Origin: [Mycobacterium] crassicus
GTDB lineage: Bacteria; Actinomycetota; Actinomycetes; Mycobacteriales; Mycobacteriaceae
Assembly (NCBI RefSeq): GCF_020181615.1
Contig: NZ_CP084029.1
Span: 3,237,963-3,301,962, forward strand
Reading direction: 5' to 3'
Length of the DNA stretch: 64,000 nt
The position numbers and the translations under genes were made by a program. The notes beneath the pieces are model-generated. The model did no database searches and had not been told where the DNA came from. It saw only the letters and a program-made list of their open reading frames with translations. How positions within the stretch are numbered: position 1 is the first letter of the stretch; every line of letters begins with the position of its first letter. Positions 44,524 to 53,140 of the stretch are shown in pieces.

Positions 44524-45123
44524 CTACCCCGGCGGCTGGATCAACGGCCCGAAGCTGGCGCTGACGGCCTCGAGCGTTCGGGTGTCGCGTGCGGACAGCG
44601 CGATGACGAACGCGCCCTGGATGAGCGCCAGCACGCTGTGCGAAAGGTCCTCGGCACAGCGGTCGTCCCGCACGTCACCACGTTTCTGACCGGCCCGCAG
44701 CAGCTCGCTCAGCGCACGATGCCAGCCGGCCAGCGCGGTATCCAGGCGATCGCGAAACGGCTCGGAGTCGGCCGCCAGTTCGGTGGAGAACTTGCCGGCC
44801 AGACAGGCCCGCTGGAAGTCGGACCGGACGAACGCCCGGGTGAGTTCGGTGAAGTAGCCGGTGAGCTTGTCGGTGGTACTGAGGGTTTCGTCGTCGGCCC
44901 ACTTGGCCAGCGCGTCCAACTGCAGGTGCATGTAGCGATCCAGCACGGCCAGGCCGAACGCATCCTTGGAACCGAAGTGGTGATAGAAGGAGCCCTTCGG
45001 CACCCCGGACGCGGCCAAGATGGCGTCGACCGTGGTGCCGTGAAACCCGGACGCGTAGAACGACCTCATGCCCTGGCGGAGCAGTCGCTCCTTGTGGGTC
45101 AGGGCTTTTGCCGGAGCAGCCAT
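44524..45123 (-). CDS. TetR-family regulator of the catabolic island
   Basis: A 199-residue TetR protein with the helix-turn-helix AILAASGVPKGSFYHHFGSKDAFG near residues 34-57 and a TetR_C_16-like ligand domain (RACLAGKFSTELAADSEPFRDRL). It is divergent from the SDR gene, and the 77-base gap contains CTAGAC/GTCTAG. It likely represses the operon that begins at 45201. ATG 45123 was chosen over GTG 45126. Confidence 0.9.
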   Translation of the reverse strand: MAAPAKALTHKERLLRQGMRSFYASGFHGTTVDAILAASGVPKGSFYHHFGSKDAFGLAVLDRYMHLQLDALAKWADDETLSTTDKLTGYFTELTRAFVRSDFQRACLAGKFSTELAADSEPFRDRLDTALAGWHRALSELLRAGQKRGDVRDDRCAEDLSHSVLALIQGAFVIALSARDTRTLEAVSASFGPLIQPPG

Positions 45124-45151
45124 CACTTCCCTCTACTCTTGACGATCTGGT

Positions 45152-45169
45152 CTAGACGATTTAGTCTAG
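45152..45169. promoter_or_regulatory. TetR operator CTAGAC-N6-GTCTAG
   Basis: A perfect inverted repeat, 6-base arms with spacer gattta, 29 bases before the TetR start and 32 before the SDR start. The placement is that of an autoregulatory TetR operator. Confidence 0.65.
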
Positions 45170-45200
45170 CCGACGAGTCGACTACCGGGAAGGAGCACAC

Positions 45201-45983
45201 GTGTTCCCAGAGCTGTTTTCCGTGGCCGGTAAGACGGCCCTGATCACCGGCGGTACCAGCGGAATCGGCTACATGATCGCCGAGGGTTACCTGCGTGCCG
45301 GGGTTCGGACCTACATCTCGTCGCGCAAGCCCGAGGCCTGCCGGCGGGCCGAGCAGGAGCTCTCGCAGTTCGGCGAGGTGCACGCGATCCCCGCCGATGT
45401 CGGCCGGGAAGACCAGTGCCGCAGCCTGATCGATGCCATCGCGGCGCGAGAGGGCCGGCTGCACATCCTGGTCAACAATGCCGGGGCCACCTGGGGCGCG
45501 CCCTTCGACGAGTTCCCGTCGGCCGCCTTCGACAAAGTGCTGACTCTCAACGTCAAGGCGCCGTTCGTACTGACCCAGCTGGCCCGGCCGCTGCTGGAGG
45601 CGGCCTCGGCTGCCGACGATCCCGCCCGGGTGATCAACATCGGGTCGATCGACGGCCTGGCGGTACCCCGGGTTGGCAACTTCTCCTATTCGGCGTCCAA
45701 GGCGGCGGTCCACCAGCTGACGCGGCACATGGCGGCCAAACTGGCGCCGAGCATCCTGGTCAACGCGATCGCGCCCGGCCCGTTCCCGTCGAAGATGATG
45801 GCCGCCACCCTCGACGCCGTCGGCGAGCAGCTCGCCGCCGCCAGCCCGGTCAAACGCATCGGCCGCGCCGAGGACATCGCCGCCGCCGCAGTGTATTTGG
45901 CCGCACCGGCCACCACTTTCATGACCGGTGCGGTCATCCCGCTCGACGGCGGGTTGAGCACCACCGCCGGCATCCGGCTGTAA
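45201..45983 (+). CDS. Short-chain dehydrogenase/reductase of the island
   Basis: A 260-residue SDR with TGGTSGIG near residues 17-24, NNAGATWG, the active-site Ser in NIGSIDGLAV and YSASK, and the end TFMTGAVIPLDGGLSTTAG. It is closest in style to 3-oxoacyl-reductase/glucose-dehydrogenase-type SDRs. AAGGAG precedes GTG 45201. It is the first gene of a co-directional run to 54513. A keto/hydroxy step on a CoA thioester is inferred from the neighbours. Confidence 0.9.
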   Translation: MFPELFSVAGKTALITGGTSGIGYMIAEGYLRAGVRTYISSRKPEACRRAEQELSQFGEVHAIPADVGREDQCRSLIDAIAAREGRLHILVNNAGATWGAPFDEFPSAAFDKVLTLNVKAPFVLTQLARPLLEAASAADDPARVINIGSIDGLAVPRVGNFSYSASKAAVHQLTRHMAAKLAPSILVNAIAPGPFPSKMMAATLDAVGEQLAAASPVKRIGRAEDIAAAAVYLAAPATTFMTGAVIPLDGGLSTTAGIRL

Positions 45984-45995
45984 CGGAGGACTGCT

Positions 45996-46778
45996 GTGAG
46001 CTACGAGAACCTGACCGTCCGTCGCGACGGCCACGTACAGGTCATCGGCCTCAACCGCCCGGACAAACGCAACGCGTTCAACTCCGCCATGCTGCGCGAA
46101 CTCGCCACCGCCTACGCGGAATTCGACGCCGACGACAGCCTGCGCGCCGCCGTGCTCTACGGCGAGGGGCCGATGTTCACCGCCGGCCTGGACCTGGCCA
46201 GTGTCGCCGGCGACATCGCGAACAATGTCTCGCTCGTTCCCGACGGCGGCATCAATCCGTGGCAGGTCGACGGCCGGCAGCTGTCCAAGCCGGTCGTCAC
46301 CGCCGTGCACGGCAAGGTGCTGACGCTGGGCATCGAGCTGATGCTGGCCGGCGACATCACCATTGCCGCCGAGTCGGCCACCTTCGCCCAGCTGGAAATC
46401 GCCCGCGGCATCTACCCGTTCGGCGGGGCCACCATCCGATTCCCACGAGCGGCCGGCTGGGGCAACGCCATGCGGTGGATCCTGACCGCCGACACCTTCG
46501 ACGCCCGCGAGGCTCATCGCATCGGCATCGTGCAAGAGGTGGTGCCCGACGGCAAGCAACTGACCCGCGCCATCGAGATCGCCCGGACCATCGCCCGGCA
46601 GGCACCGCTGGGGGTGCAGGCCACGCTGCGCAGCGCCCGCCAGGCGGTGCGTGACGGCGACGCCGCCGCCGAGGCCGACCTGGTGCCCACCGTGCAGACG
46701 TTGTTCGCCACCGAGGACGCCGCGATCGGGGTACAGGCGTTCTTGGCCCGCAGCACCGCGGAGTTCCTCGGCCGCTAG
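45996..46778 (+). CDS. Enoyl-CoA hydratase/isomerase family (crotonase)
   Basis: A 260-residue crotonase-fold protein. The oxyanion-hole segments are NRPDKRNAFNSAM with AGLDLASV near residue 65 and HGKVLTLGIELMLAGDITIA near residue 108. Residues usually acting as catalytic Glu lie in QLEIARGIYPFGGA, where one Glu is kept, so it may be an isomerase or hydrolase instead of a normal hydratase. It starts at GTG 45996 with GGAGG, 12 bases after the SDR. Confidence 0.88.
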   Translation: MSYENLTVRRDGHVQVIGLNRPDKRNAFNSAMLRELATAYAEFDADDSLRAAVLYGEGPMFTAGLDLASVAGDIANNVSLVPDGGINPWQVDGRQLSKPVVTAVHGKVLTLGIELMLAGDITIAAESATFAQLEIARGIYPFGGATIRFPRAAGWGNAMRWILTADTFDAREAHRIGIVQEVVPDGKQLTRAIEIARTIARQAPLGVQATLRSARQAVRDGDAAAEADLVPTVQTLFATEDAAIGVQAFLARSTAEFLGR

Positions 46779-46803
46779 TTCCCGGAGGCCCTTGCCCGAT
46801 ACC

Positions 46804-46833
46804 GAAACAAAAAGTAACGTCACTTTTAGTTTC
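46804..46833. promoter_or_regulatory. 30-bp palindromic operator before the HGD-like gene
   Basis: The arms GAAACaAAAAGT and ACTTTTaGTTTC flank a central aACGTc. Only the A:A positions at 46809/46828 and the outer bases of the centre break symmetry. It lies 37 bases before the HGD-like ATG in an AT-rich patch between otherwise tight genes, so a second promoter and regulator binding site for the genes from 46870 on is likely. Confidence 0.7.
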
Positions 46834-46869
46834 TGCCTCGCTTTCGCACGAGCTTCCCGGGAGTCGCCG

Positions 46870-47976
46870 ATGGAATCCTTCGTCCACCTGCGCAAAGGCA
46901 CCACACCGCGCCGCCTGCACGCCGACCTCGACGGCCTCAAAGACGACGAGCTGGGCCGCGGCGGTTTTACCGGCCGCACCGCCAACATGTACCGGCGCAA
47001 CGACCCGACCGCCTACCGGGCCGACGGCCCGCTGCGCCCCATCGACGTGCTGTCCGCACAACTCGAACCGGCCGACGCCACCGACCCGGCCGGACACCCG
47101 CTGCGGCTGTTTCACAACGCCGACTGCTGCATCTCGCTGTCGCGGCGCTCCGCCGAGATGCCGTTTCATGTCCGCTACGTCGACGGTGACCTACTCTGCT
47201 TCGTGCACGCCGGATCCGGGCGGCTGGAAACCGAATTCGGGCCGCTGGACTACCGCGAGGGCGACTGGATCTACCTGCCCAAGGCGACCACCTGGCGGCA
47301 GCTGCCCGCGGCCGAAACAACCCTGCTGCTGATTCAGGCCACCGACGAGTTCCGGGTGCCACCGCCGGGTCCGCTGGGCCGGCACTTCCCGTTCGACCCC
47401 TCGCAGGTGGTCATCCCCGACCCGGCTCCCATCGAGGACGACGGACGCGACCAGTACGAGGTCCGGCTGATTCACCGGACTATCGATGGAGTTGGGACGA
47501 CATCTCTTTTCTACCAACATAATCCGATCGACGTCGAAGGGTGGCGCGGCGACAATTTCGCCTTCACGTTCAACATCGCCGACTACAACGTCGTCACCTC
47601 CGACAGCGTGCACCTGCCTCCGATGGTGCACCTGTTCATGCAGGCCACCGGCGTGTACGTGATGAACTTCCTGCCCAAGCCCGCCGAAGGCGTACCGGGC
47701 ACCGAGCGCACCCCGTGGTATCACCGCAACGTCGACTATGACGAGATCGCGTTCTTCCACGGCGGATCGCTCTACGGCATACCCATGCCGCCGGGACTGA
47801 TCAGCCATGCACCGCAGGGTGTGCACCACGGCGCCCCGGAGGCCGCCCGCGAGCGCGCCCGCCGCAAGTTCGACGACTATTCGCGCGTGGACTGGCAGGT
47901 GATCGCGATCGACACCCGCCGCCGACTCACGCCCTCCGCAGAAGTTCTGGCCAAAGACCTGGGACAACACGCATGA
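46870..47976 (+). CDS. Homogentisate 1,2-dioxygenase-like cupin protein
   Basis: A 368-residue two-part cupin with clear likeness to homogentisate dioxygenase (HGD). The C-terminal part has TPWYHRNVDYDEIAFFHGG and ISHAPQGVHHGAPEAARERA, aligning H285, E292 and H320 with the iron ligands of HGD. It is shorter than true HGD (about 440 residues) and the neighbours are CoA enzymes and not fumarylacetoacetase, so it probably cleaves another substrate. Bases 47475-47530 are visibly less GC-rich. ATG 46870 follows GGGAG. It is coupled to the hydrolase gene by ATGA. Confidence 0.82.
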   Translation: MESFVHLRKGTTPRRLHADLDGLKDDELGRGGFTGRTANMYRRNDPTAYRADGPLRPIDVLSAQLEPADATDPAGHPLRLFHNADCCISLSRRSAEMPFHVRYVDGDLLCFVHAGSGRLETEFGPLDYREGDWIYLPKATTWRQLPAAETTLLLIQATDEFRVPPPGPLGRHFPFDPSQVVIPDPAPIEDDGRDQYEVRLIHRTIDGVGTTSLFYQHNPIDVEGWRGDNFAFTFNIADYNVVTSDSVHLPPMVHLFMQATGVYVMNFLPKPAEGVPGTERTPWYHRNVDYDEIAFFHGGSLYGIPMPPGLISHAPQGVHHGAPEAARERARRKFDDYSRVDWQVIAIDTRRRLTPSAEVLAKDLGQHA

Positions 47977-49157
47977 GCACCAAGCACGACTACGAACGCC
48001 TCCCCTATCTGATTGCCTACCAGAATGATTCGGGGGTTCGCGACGTCTACGGCGGAGTGGCCGAGCTGGTGGTGCTGGAGAGCTATCTGCTGCGGCCCAC
48101 CGGCACCCCCAGCGATACCGTGCTGGTGTTCATGCACCCGATCGGTGGTGGTGCCTACCTGCCGATGGTCAACGCCCTGGCTCGTGCCGGGCACCACGTC
48201 ATCTACTGCAACAGCCGTTTCCGCGGCACCGACTCCGCGCTGCTGATGGAGAAGGTGGTCCAAGACCTCGGCGAATGCATCAAAGACGCCAAGAACCGGC
48301 TGGGCTATTCCAAGGTGGTGCTGGCCGGATGGAGCGGCGGCGGTTCGCTGTCGCTGTTCTACCAGCAGCAGGCACAGCACCCGACCGTGTCGGCCAGCCC
48401 GTCCGGCGACGGCCCCGACCTCACCAAACTCGGGCTCATCCCCGCCGACGGAGTCATGCTGCTGGCCGCCCACATCAGCCGGCACGGCACCATGACCGAA
48501 TGGCTGGACGCCTCCATCCTCGACGAGACCGACCCGACCCGGCGTGACCCGCAACTGGATCTCTACAACCCGGACAACCCCAACCAGCCGCCCTACAGCG
48601 CGGAATTCCTGGACCGCTACCGGGCCGCACAGATCGACCGCAACCGCCGGATCACCGCCTGGGTCAAGGGCAAGCTCGCCGAACTCAAGGGCGCCGGGCG
48701 ACCAGATGACGAGTTCGGCTTCGTGGTGCACGGCACCATGGCCGACCCGCGCTGGCTGGACCCGGCCGTCGACCCCAACGACCGCGCCCCCGGCACCTGT
48801 TATCTGGGTGATCCCGCGGTGGTGAACATGAGCCCGGTCGGATTGGCGCGGTTCTGCACCTTGCGCAGCTGGCTATCGCAGTGGAGCTACGACGACGCCA
48901 ACGGTGACGGGCTGGACTGCGGCAGCGACATCGCCGTTCCCACCCTGGTGATCGGCAACATGGCCGACGACGCCTGTACCCCCAGCCACACCCGTCGGCT
49001 GTTCGAGGCCATCGGCACCGCCGACAAGGAGATGCACGAAATCCCCGGCGCCAACCACTACTACGCCGGTCCGGATCAGCGCGGGGCGCTGCGCCAGGCC
49101 GTCGACACCGTCACCGATTGGCTGACCCGGCATGACTTCGTAAGCTCGTCGGTATGA
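47973..49157 (+). CDS. Alpha/beta hydrolase of the island
   Basis: A 394-residue hydrolase. VLVFMHPIGGGAYLPMV supplies the oxyanion region, the nucleophile elbow is LAGWSGGGSLS near residue 120, the acid is probably D327 in GNMADDACTP, and the His is in IPGANHYYAG near residue 365. It may open a lactone or hydrolyse the product of the dioxygenase; this is inference from the ATGA coupling on both sides. Confidence 0.85.
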   Translation: MSTKHDYERLPYLIAYQNDSGVRDVYGGVAELVVLESYLLRPTGTPSDTVLVFMHPIGGGAYLPMVNALARAGHHVIYCNSRFRGTDSALLMEKVVQDLGECIKDAKNRLGYSKVVLAGWSGGGSLSLFYQQQAQHPTVSASPSGDGPDLTKLGLIPADGVMLLAAHISRHGTMTEWLDASILDETDPTRRDPQLDLYNPDNPNQPPYSAEFLDRYRAAQIDRNRRITAWVKGKLAELKGAGRPDDEFGFVVHGTMADPRWLDPAVDPNDRAPGTCYLGDPAVVNMSPVGLARFCTLRSWLSQWSYDDANGDGLDCGSDIAVPTLVIGNMADDACTPSHTRRLFEAIGTADKEMHEIPGANHYYAGPDQRGALRQAVDTVTDWLTRHDFVSSSV

Positions 49158-50359
49158 GCACCGCGGGCGCGCTGGACGGTATCCGGGTCATCGAACTCGG
49201 CACCCTGATCTCCGGTCCGTTCGCCGGGCGCCTGCTCGGCGACATGGGTGCCGAGGTCATCAAGATCGAGCTGCCCGGCAAGCCCGACCCGCTGCGCACC
49301 TGGGGGCAGGCCGAACTCGACGGTCACCACTTCTTCTGGACCGTGCACGCCCGCAACAAGAAAGCGGTCACGCTGGACCTGCGCGAGGGGCGGGGCCGTG
49401 AGCTGTTCCTGGAGCTCATCGAACACTGCGACATCGTCGTGGAGAACTTCCGTCCCGGCACCCTGGAGCGCTGGGACCTGGGGTTCGACGTGCTGCGCCA
49501 ACACAACCCGGGCATCATCCTGGTGCGCGTCTCCGGCTACGGGCAGACCGGCCCGGACGCCCACAAAGCCGGGTACGCCTCGGTCGCCGAAGCGGCCAGC
49601 GGGTTGCGGCACATGAACGGCTTTCCCGGCGGGCCGCCACCGCGGCTGGCGCTGTCGCTCGGCGACAGCCTGGCCGGCATGTTCGCCGCGCAGGGTGCCC
49701 TGGCCGCCTTGTACCGGCGCACCGTCACCGGCCAAGGCCAGGTCGTTGACGTCGCCCTCACCGAATCCTGCTTGGCCATCCAGGAATCCACCATCCCCGA
49801 CTACGACGTCGGCGGCGTGGTCCGCGGGCCGTCCGGCACCCGACTCGAGGGCATCGCCCCGTCGAACATCTACCAGTCGAGCGACGGCAGCTGGGTGGTG
49901 ATCGCAGCCAACCAGGACAGCGTGTTCGCCCGGTTGTGCAAGGCGATGGACTCCCCTGAGCTCGCCACCGACCCCCGGTTCGCCGATCACAGCGCACGCG
50001 GCCGCAACCAGGACGAGCTCGACCGCATCATCGGTGACTGGGCCGCGCAGCGTGCACCCGACGACATCATCGCAACGCTCAGCGCGGCCGGGGTGATCTC
50101 CGGACCGATCAACACCGTCGCCGAGGTCGTCAACGATCCGCAGCTGCGGGCCCGCGGCATGATCGCCGAGCACTGGGACGAAGGCGCCGAACGCAGCGTG
50201 TTGGGGCCCGGGATCATCCCGGTGCTCTCCGAGACGCCGGGTGCGATCCGCAACGCCGGATCGGCCCGGCCCGGCCAACACAACGACGAGGTCTACACCG
50301 GGCTGCTCGGCAAGACCGGCGCGGAGCTGGACTCCCTGCGCTCCGAGGGGGTGTTGTGA
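49154..50359 (+). CDS. Class III CoA-transferase (CaiB/BaiF)
   Basis: A 401-residue family III CoA-transferase: GIRVIELGTLISGPFAGRLLGDMGAEVIKIELP, the NKKAVTLDLR motif, NFRPGTLERWDLGFD and SGYGQTGP. These enzymes move CoA between carboxylic acids using an Asp. It overlaps the hydrolase (ATGA) and the lyase (GTGA). It probably activates the acid released by the hydrolase. Confidence 0.92.
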   Translation: MSTAGALDGIRVIELGTLISGPFAGRLLGDMGAEVIKIELPGKPDPLRTWGQAELDGHHFFWTVHARNKKAVTLDLREGRGRELFLELIEHCDIVVENFRPGTLERWDLGFDVLRQHNPGIILVRVSGYGQTGPDAHKAGYASVAEAASGLRHMNGFPGGPPPRLALSLGDSLAGMFAAQGALAALYRRTVTGQGQVVDVALTESCLAIQESTIPDYDVGGVVRGPSGTRLEGIAPSNIYQSSDGSWVVIAANQDSVFARLCKAMDSPELATDPRFADHSARGRNQDELDRIIGDWAAQRAPDDIIATLSAAGVISGPINTVAEVVNDPQLRARGMIAEHWDEGAERSVLGPGIIPVLSETPGAIRNAGSARPGQHNDEVYTGLLGKTGAELDSLRSEGVL

Positions 50360-51261
50360 CAAACCTGCCCGAGAAGGTCGCGATCCGCGAGGTCGCGTTG
50401 CGTGACGGCCTGCAGATCGAGAAGCCGATCCCGTTGAGCGCCAAGCTCGAACTGCTGGCCGCGATCGCCGCCACCGGGGTGCGCGAGGTGGAGGTGACCT
50501 CGTTCGTGTCACCGACCAAGGTTCCGGCGCTCGCCGATGCCGCCGAAATCGCCGCCGAGCTGTGGCGTTACCCGGGCATCGAATTCTCCGCGCTGGTCGC
50601 AAGCACCGGCGGTGCCGCCCGAGCGGTGGCCGCCGGGCTGAGGTCGATCGAGTACGTGGTGTGCGCGTCGGATTCGTTCAGCGCCGCCAACGTGGGCCGC
50701 TCGACCGCGGATGCCACCGCGGCGATCGCCGACATCACCGCCATAGCCCACGGTGCCGGCGCGTCGATCGAGGTGATCATCGCCACCGCCTGGGACTGCC
50801 CGTTCGACGGCCCCACCCCACCCCGGCGCGTCACCGACATCGCCGCATCGGCGGCCGGTTTCGGCGTCGACCGGCTGGCGATCGCCGACACCGTCGGCAC
50901 CACCACCCCCCGGCGGGTCACCGACCTGATCGCGGCGGTACGGCCGACCATCGGCGACATCCCGCTGGGCGCCCATTTCCACAACACCCGCGGCGCCGGG
51001 TTGGCCAGCGCCTACGCCGCGGTCAGCGCCGGCGTGACGCGCCTGGACGCCTCCGCCGGCGGCCTGGGCGGCTGCCCGTTCGCCCCCGGCGCCACCGGCA
51101 ACATCGCCACCGAGGACCTGGCCTACCTGCTGGGTGACTGCGGCATCGACACCGGCATCGACCTGGATGCCGCCATCGCCGCGGCCGGGGTCGCCAGTTC
51201 CGTCGTCGGACACGGCTTGCCCAGCGCACTGCTGGCCGCCGGGGACCGTAAGCGGGACTGA
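50356..51261 (+). CDS. Hydroxymethylglutaryl-CoA lyase-like protein
   Basis: A 301-residue HMGL-like TIM-barrel enzyme. It shows ALRDGLQIEKPIPL, EVTSFVSPTKVPALADA, GAHFHNTRGAG metal-binding His pair and DASAGGLGGCPFAPGATGN with the catalytic Cys. It splits a 3-hydroxy-3-methylacyl-CoA into acetyl-CoA (or another acyl-CoA) and a keto acid. GTG 50356 overlaps the CoA-transferase stop. Confidence 0.93.
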   Translation: MTNLPEKVAIREVALRDGLQIEKPIPLSAKLELLAAIAATGVREVEVTSFVSPTKVPALADAAEIAAELWRYPGIEFSALVASTGGAARAVAAGLRSIEYVVCASDSFSAANVGRSTADATAAIADITAIAHGAGASIEVIIATAWDCPFDGPTPPRRVTDIAASAAGFGVDRLAIADTVGTTTPRRVTDLIAAVRPTIGDIPLGAHFHNTRGAGLASAYAAVSAGVTRLDASAGGLGGCPFAPGATGNIATEDLAYLLGDCGIDTGIDLDAAIAAAGVASSVVGHGLPSALLAAGDRKRD

Positions 51262-51265
51262 GCAC

Positions 51266-51880
51266 TTGACGGCCAGCCGGCGTGAGCTCAGCTCGAAGGG
51301 CCGCCAGACCCGTGGTGCGATCGAACAGGCCGCCCGAGAGCTGTTCGCCGAGCGTGGCTTTCACGGCACCACCCTGGCCGACATCACCTCGGCAGCCGGC
51401 AAGTCGACAGCGGTGCTCTACCGGTATTTCAGCGACAAAGAGGATCTGCTTGCCGCGCTGGCCGAATCCTTCCTGACCGACGTGGTCGAGCCATCGGGCC
51501 TGAAGATGCGCCTGCCGGACTCCTCGCGCGACACCGAGTTCTTCTCGTCGGTGGTCAGCGCCTACTGGGGGATGTTCAAGCAGAACATCGGCATCATGAT
51601 CGCCGTGGCCCAACTCGCCGCCACCAACCAGCGATTCGCCGCCCTGCAGAACGAGTTCCGCCGGTTCGGCATGGAGATCGTGGCCGCCTCGGTCCGGCGC
51701 GCCCAGCAGCAGGGCCACGGTCTGGACCTCGACCCGGACCATACCGCCGCGGCCATCGCGCTGCTGTTCGAGAACTTCACCGTCGTCTTCGTCGGTCCGT
51801 CCGGACCGGGCTGGCGCATCAGCGACGGCGACGCGATCGCGACGCTGTCGACGATCTGGAGAAAGACCCTGTACGGCTGA
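51266..51880 (+). CDS. TetR-family regulator inside the island operon
   Basis: A 204-residue TetR protein with helix-turn-helix DITSAAGKSTAVLYRYFSDKEDLLAALAE near residues 36-64. It is read in the same direction as its neighbours, 4 bases after the lyase, and is followed 18 bases later by the acyl-CoA dehydrogenase. TTG 51266 is the only suitable start close to the HTH. It may bind the 30-bp palindrome at 46804, but no evidence separates it from the other TetR. Confidence 0.85.
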   Translation: MTASRRELSSKGRQTRGAIEQAARELFAERGFHGTTLADITSAAGKSTAVLYRYFSDKEDLLAALAESFLTDVVEPSGLKMRLPDSSRDTEFFSSVVSAYWGMFKQNIGIMIAVAQLAATNQRFAALQNEFRRFGMEIVAASVRRAQQQGHGLDLDPDHTAAAIALLFENFTVVFVGPSGPGWRISDGDAIATLSTIWRKTLYG

Positions 51881-51898
51881 TAACGCGAAGGAGAAGCA

Positions 51899-53140
51899 AT
51901 GGACTTCACCCTGCCCGACCACCTGCCAGGCGTGCTCGCCGAGATGGACGCCTTCATCGAACGCGAGATCGCTCCGCTGCAGGCCGAGAACATGCAGTAC
52001 TTCGACCACCGGCGCGAGTTCGCCCGCACCGACGTCGAACACGACGGAATACCGCGCCGGGAGTGGGAGGACCTGCTCGACGAGATGCGCCGCCGGGCTG
52101 ATGCGGCGGGGTGGCTGCGCTACGGGCTACCGTCGTCGTTGGGTGGCCGGGACGGGACCAATATCGACATGGCCGTGATTCGGGAACACCTGGCGCACAA
52201 GGGACTCGGCCTGCACAACGACCTGCAGGACGAATCCTCGATCGTCGGCAACTTCCCGCAGGTCATCATGATGGAGCGGTTCGGCACCGACGAGCAGCGC
52301 CGCGAGTTCTCGCAGGCCATGATCACCGGCGAGCGGTCGATGGCGTTCGGCCTCACCGAGCCGGAACACGGCTCGGACGCAACCTGGATGGAGACCCGCG
52401 CCGAACCCGACGGCGGCAGCTGGGTGATCAACGGCGCCAAGCGCTTCAACACCGGGGTGCACCGGGCCACCCACGACCTGGTCTTCGCCCGCACTTCCGG
52501 GAAGGCCGGCGACGCGCTGGGTATCACCGCATTCCTGGTGCCCACCGGCGCACCCGGTTTCACCGTCCCGTTCTACTGGTGGACGTTCAATATGCCCACC
52601 GATCACGGTGAGGTCGAGCTCAAGGATGTCCGGGTGCCCGCCGAAGCGGTGCTGGGCGAGGTGGATCGCGGCCTGGAGGTGGCCCAGACCTTCCTGCATG
52701 AGAACCGGATCCGCCAGGCCGCCTCCAGCCTGGGTGCCGCCCAGTACTGCATCGACCGGGCCGCCGAATACGCCGCGCAGCGCCGGGTGTTCGGCAAGGC
52801 GCTGTCGACACACCAGGCCATCCAGTGGCCGCTGGCCGAGCTGCAGACCGAGGCGCAGATGGTGCGGCTGTTGGTGCAATACGCGGCCTGGCACCTGGAC
52901 CGTGACCACCACCTGGAGGTATCCGACAAGGTGTCGATGGCCAACTATCGCGCCAACCGGTTGGTGTGCAACGCCGCCGACCGGGCGATCCAGACCTTCG
53001 GCGGTCTCGGCTACACCCGGCACGAGCAGTTCGAGCACATCTACCGCCACCACCGCCGCTACCGGATCACCGAGGGCACCGAGGAGATCCAGATCCGCCG
53101 GGTTGCGCAGCGACTGTTCGGCTTCGGCAGCCGGCGATGA
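51899..53140 (+). CDS. Acyl-CoA dehydrogenase, ACAD10/11-type
   Basis: A 413-residue ACAD: FGLTEPEHGSDATWMETRA, INGAKRFNTGVHRATH, TFGGLGYTRHEQFEHIYRHHRRYRITEGTEEIQIRRVAQ. The paired kinase gene and the EGTEE end suggest the ACAD10/ACAD11/LvaC group, which converts 4-phosphoacyl-CoA made by a partner kinase. AAGGAG precedes ATG 51899. Its stop overlaps the kinase start (ATGA). Confidence 0.88.
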   Translation: MDFTLPDHLPGVLAEMDAFIEREIAPLQAENMQYFDHRREFARTDVEHDGIPRREWEDLLDEMRRRADAAGWLRYGLPSSLGGRDGTNIDMAVIREHLAHKGLGLHNDLQDESSIVGNFPQVIMMERFGTDEQRREFSQAMITGERSMAFGLTEPEHGSDATWMETRAEPDGGSWVINGAKRFNTGVHRATHDLVFARTSGKAGDALGITAFLVPTGAPGFTVPFYWWTFNMPTDHGEVELKDVRVPAEAVLGEVDRGLEVAQTFLHENRIRQAASSLGAAQYCIDRAAEYAAQRRVFGKALSTHQAIQWPLAELQTEAQMVRLLVQYAAWHLDRDHHLEVSDKVSMANYRANRLVCNAADRAIQTFGGLGYTRHEQFEHIYRHHRRYRITEGTEEIQIRRVAQRLFGFGSRR

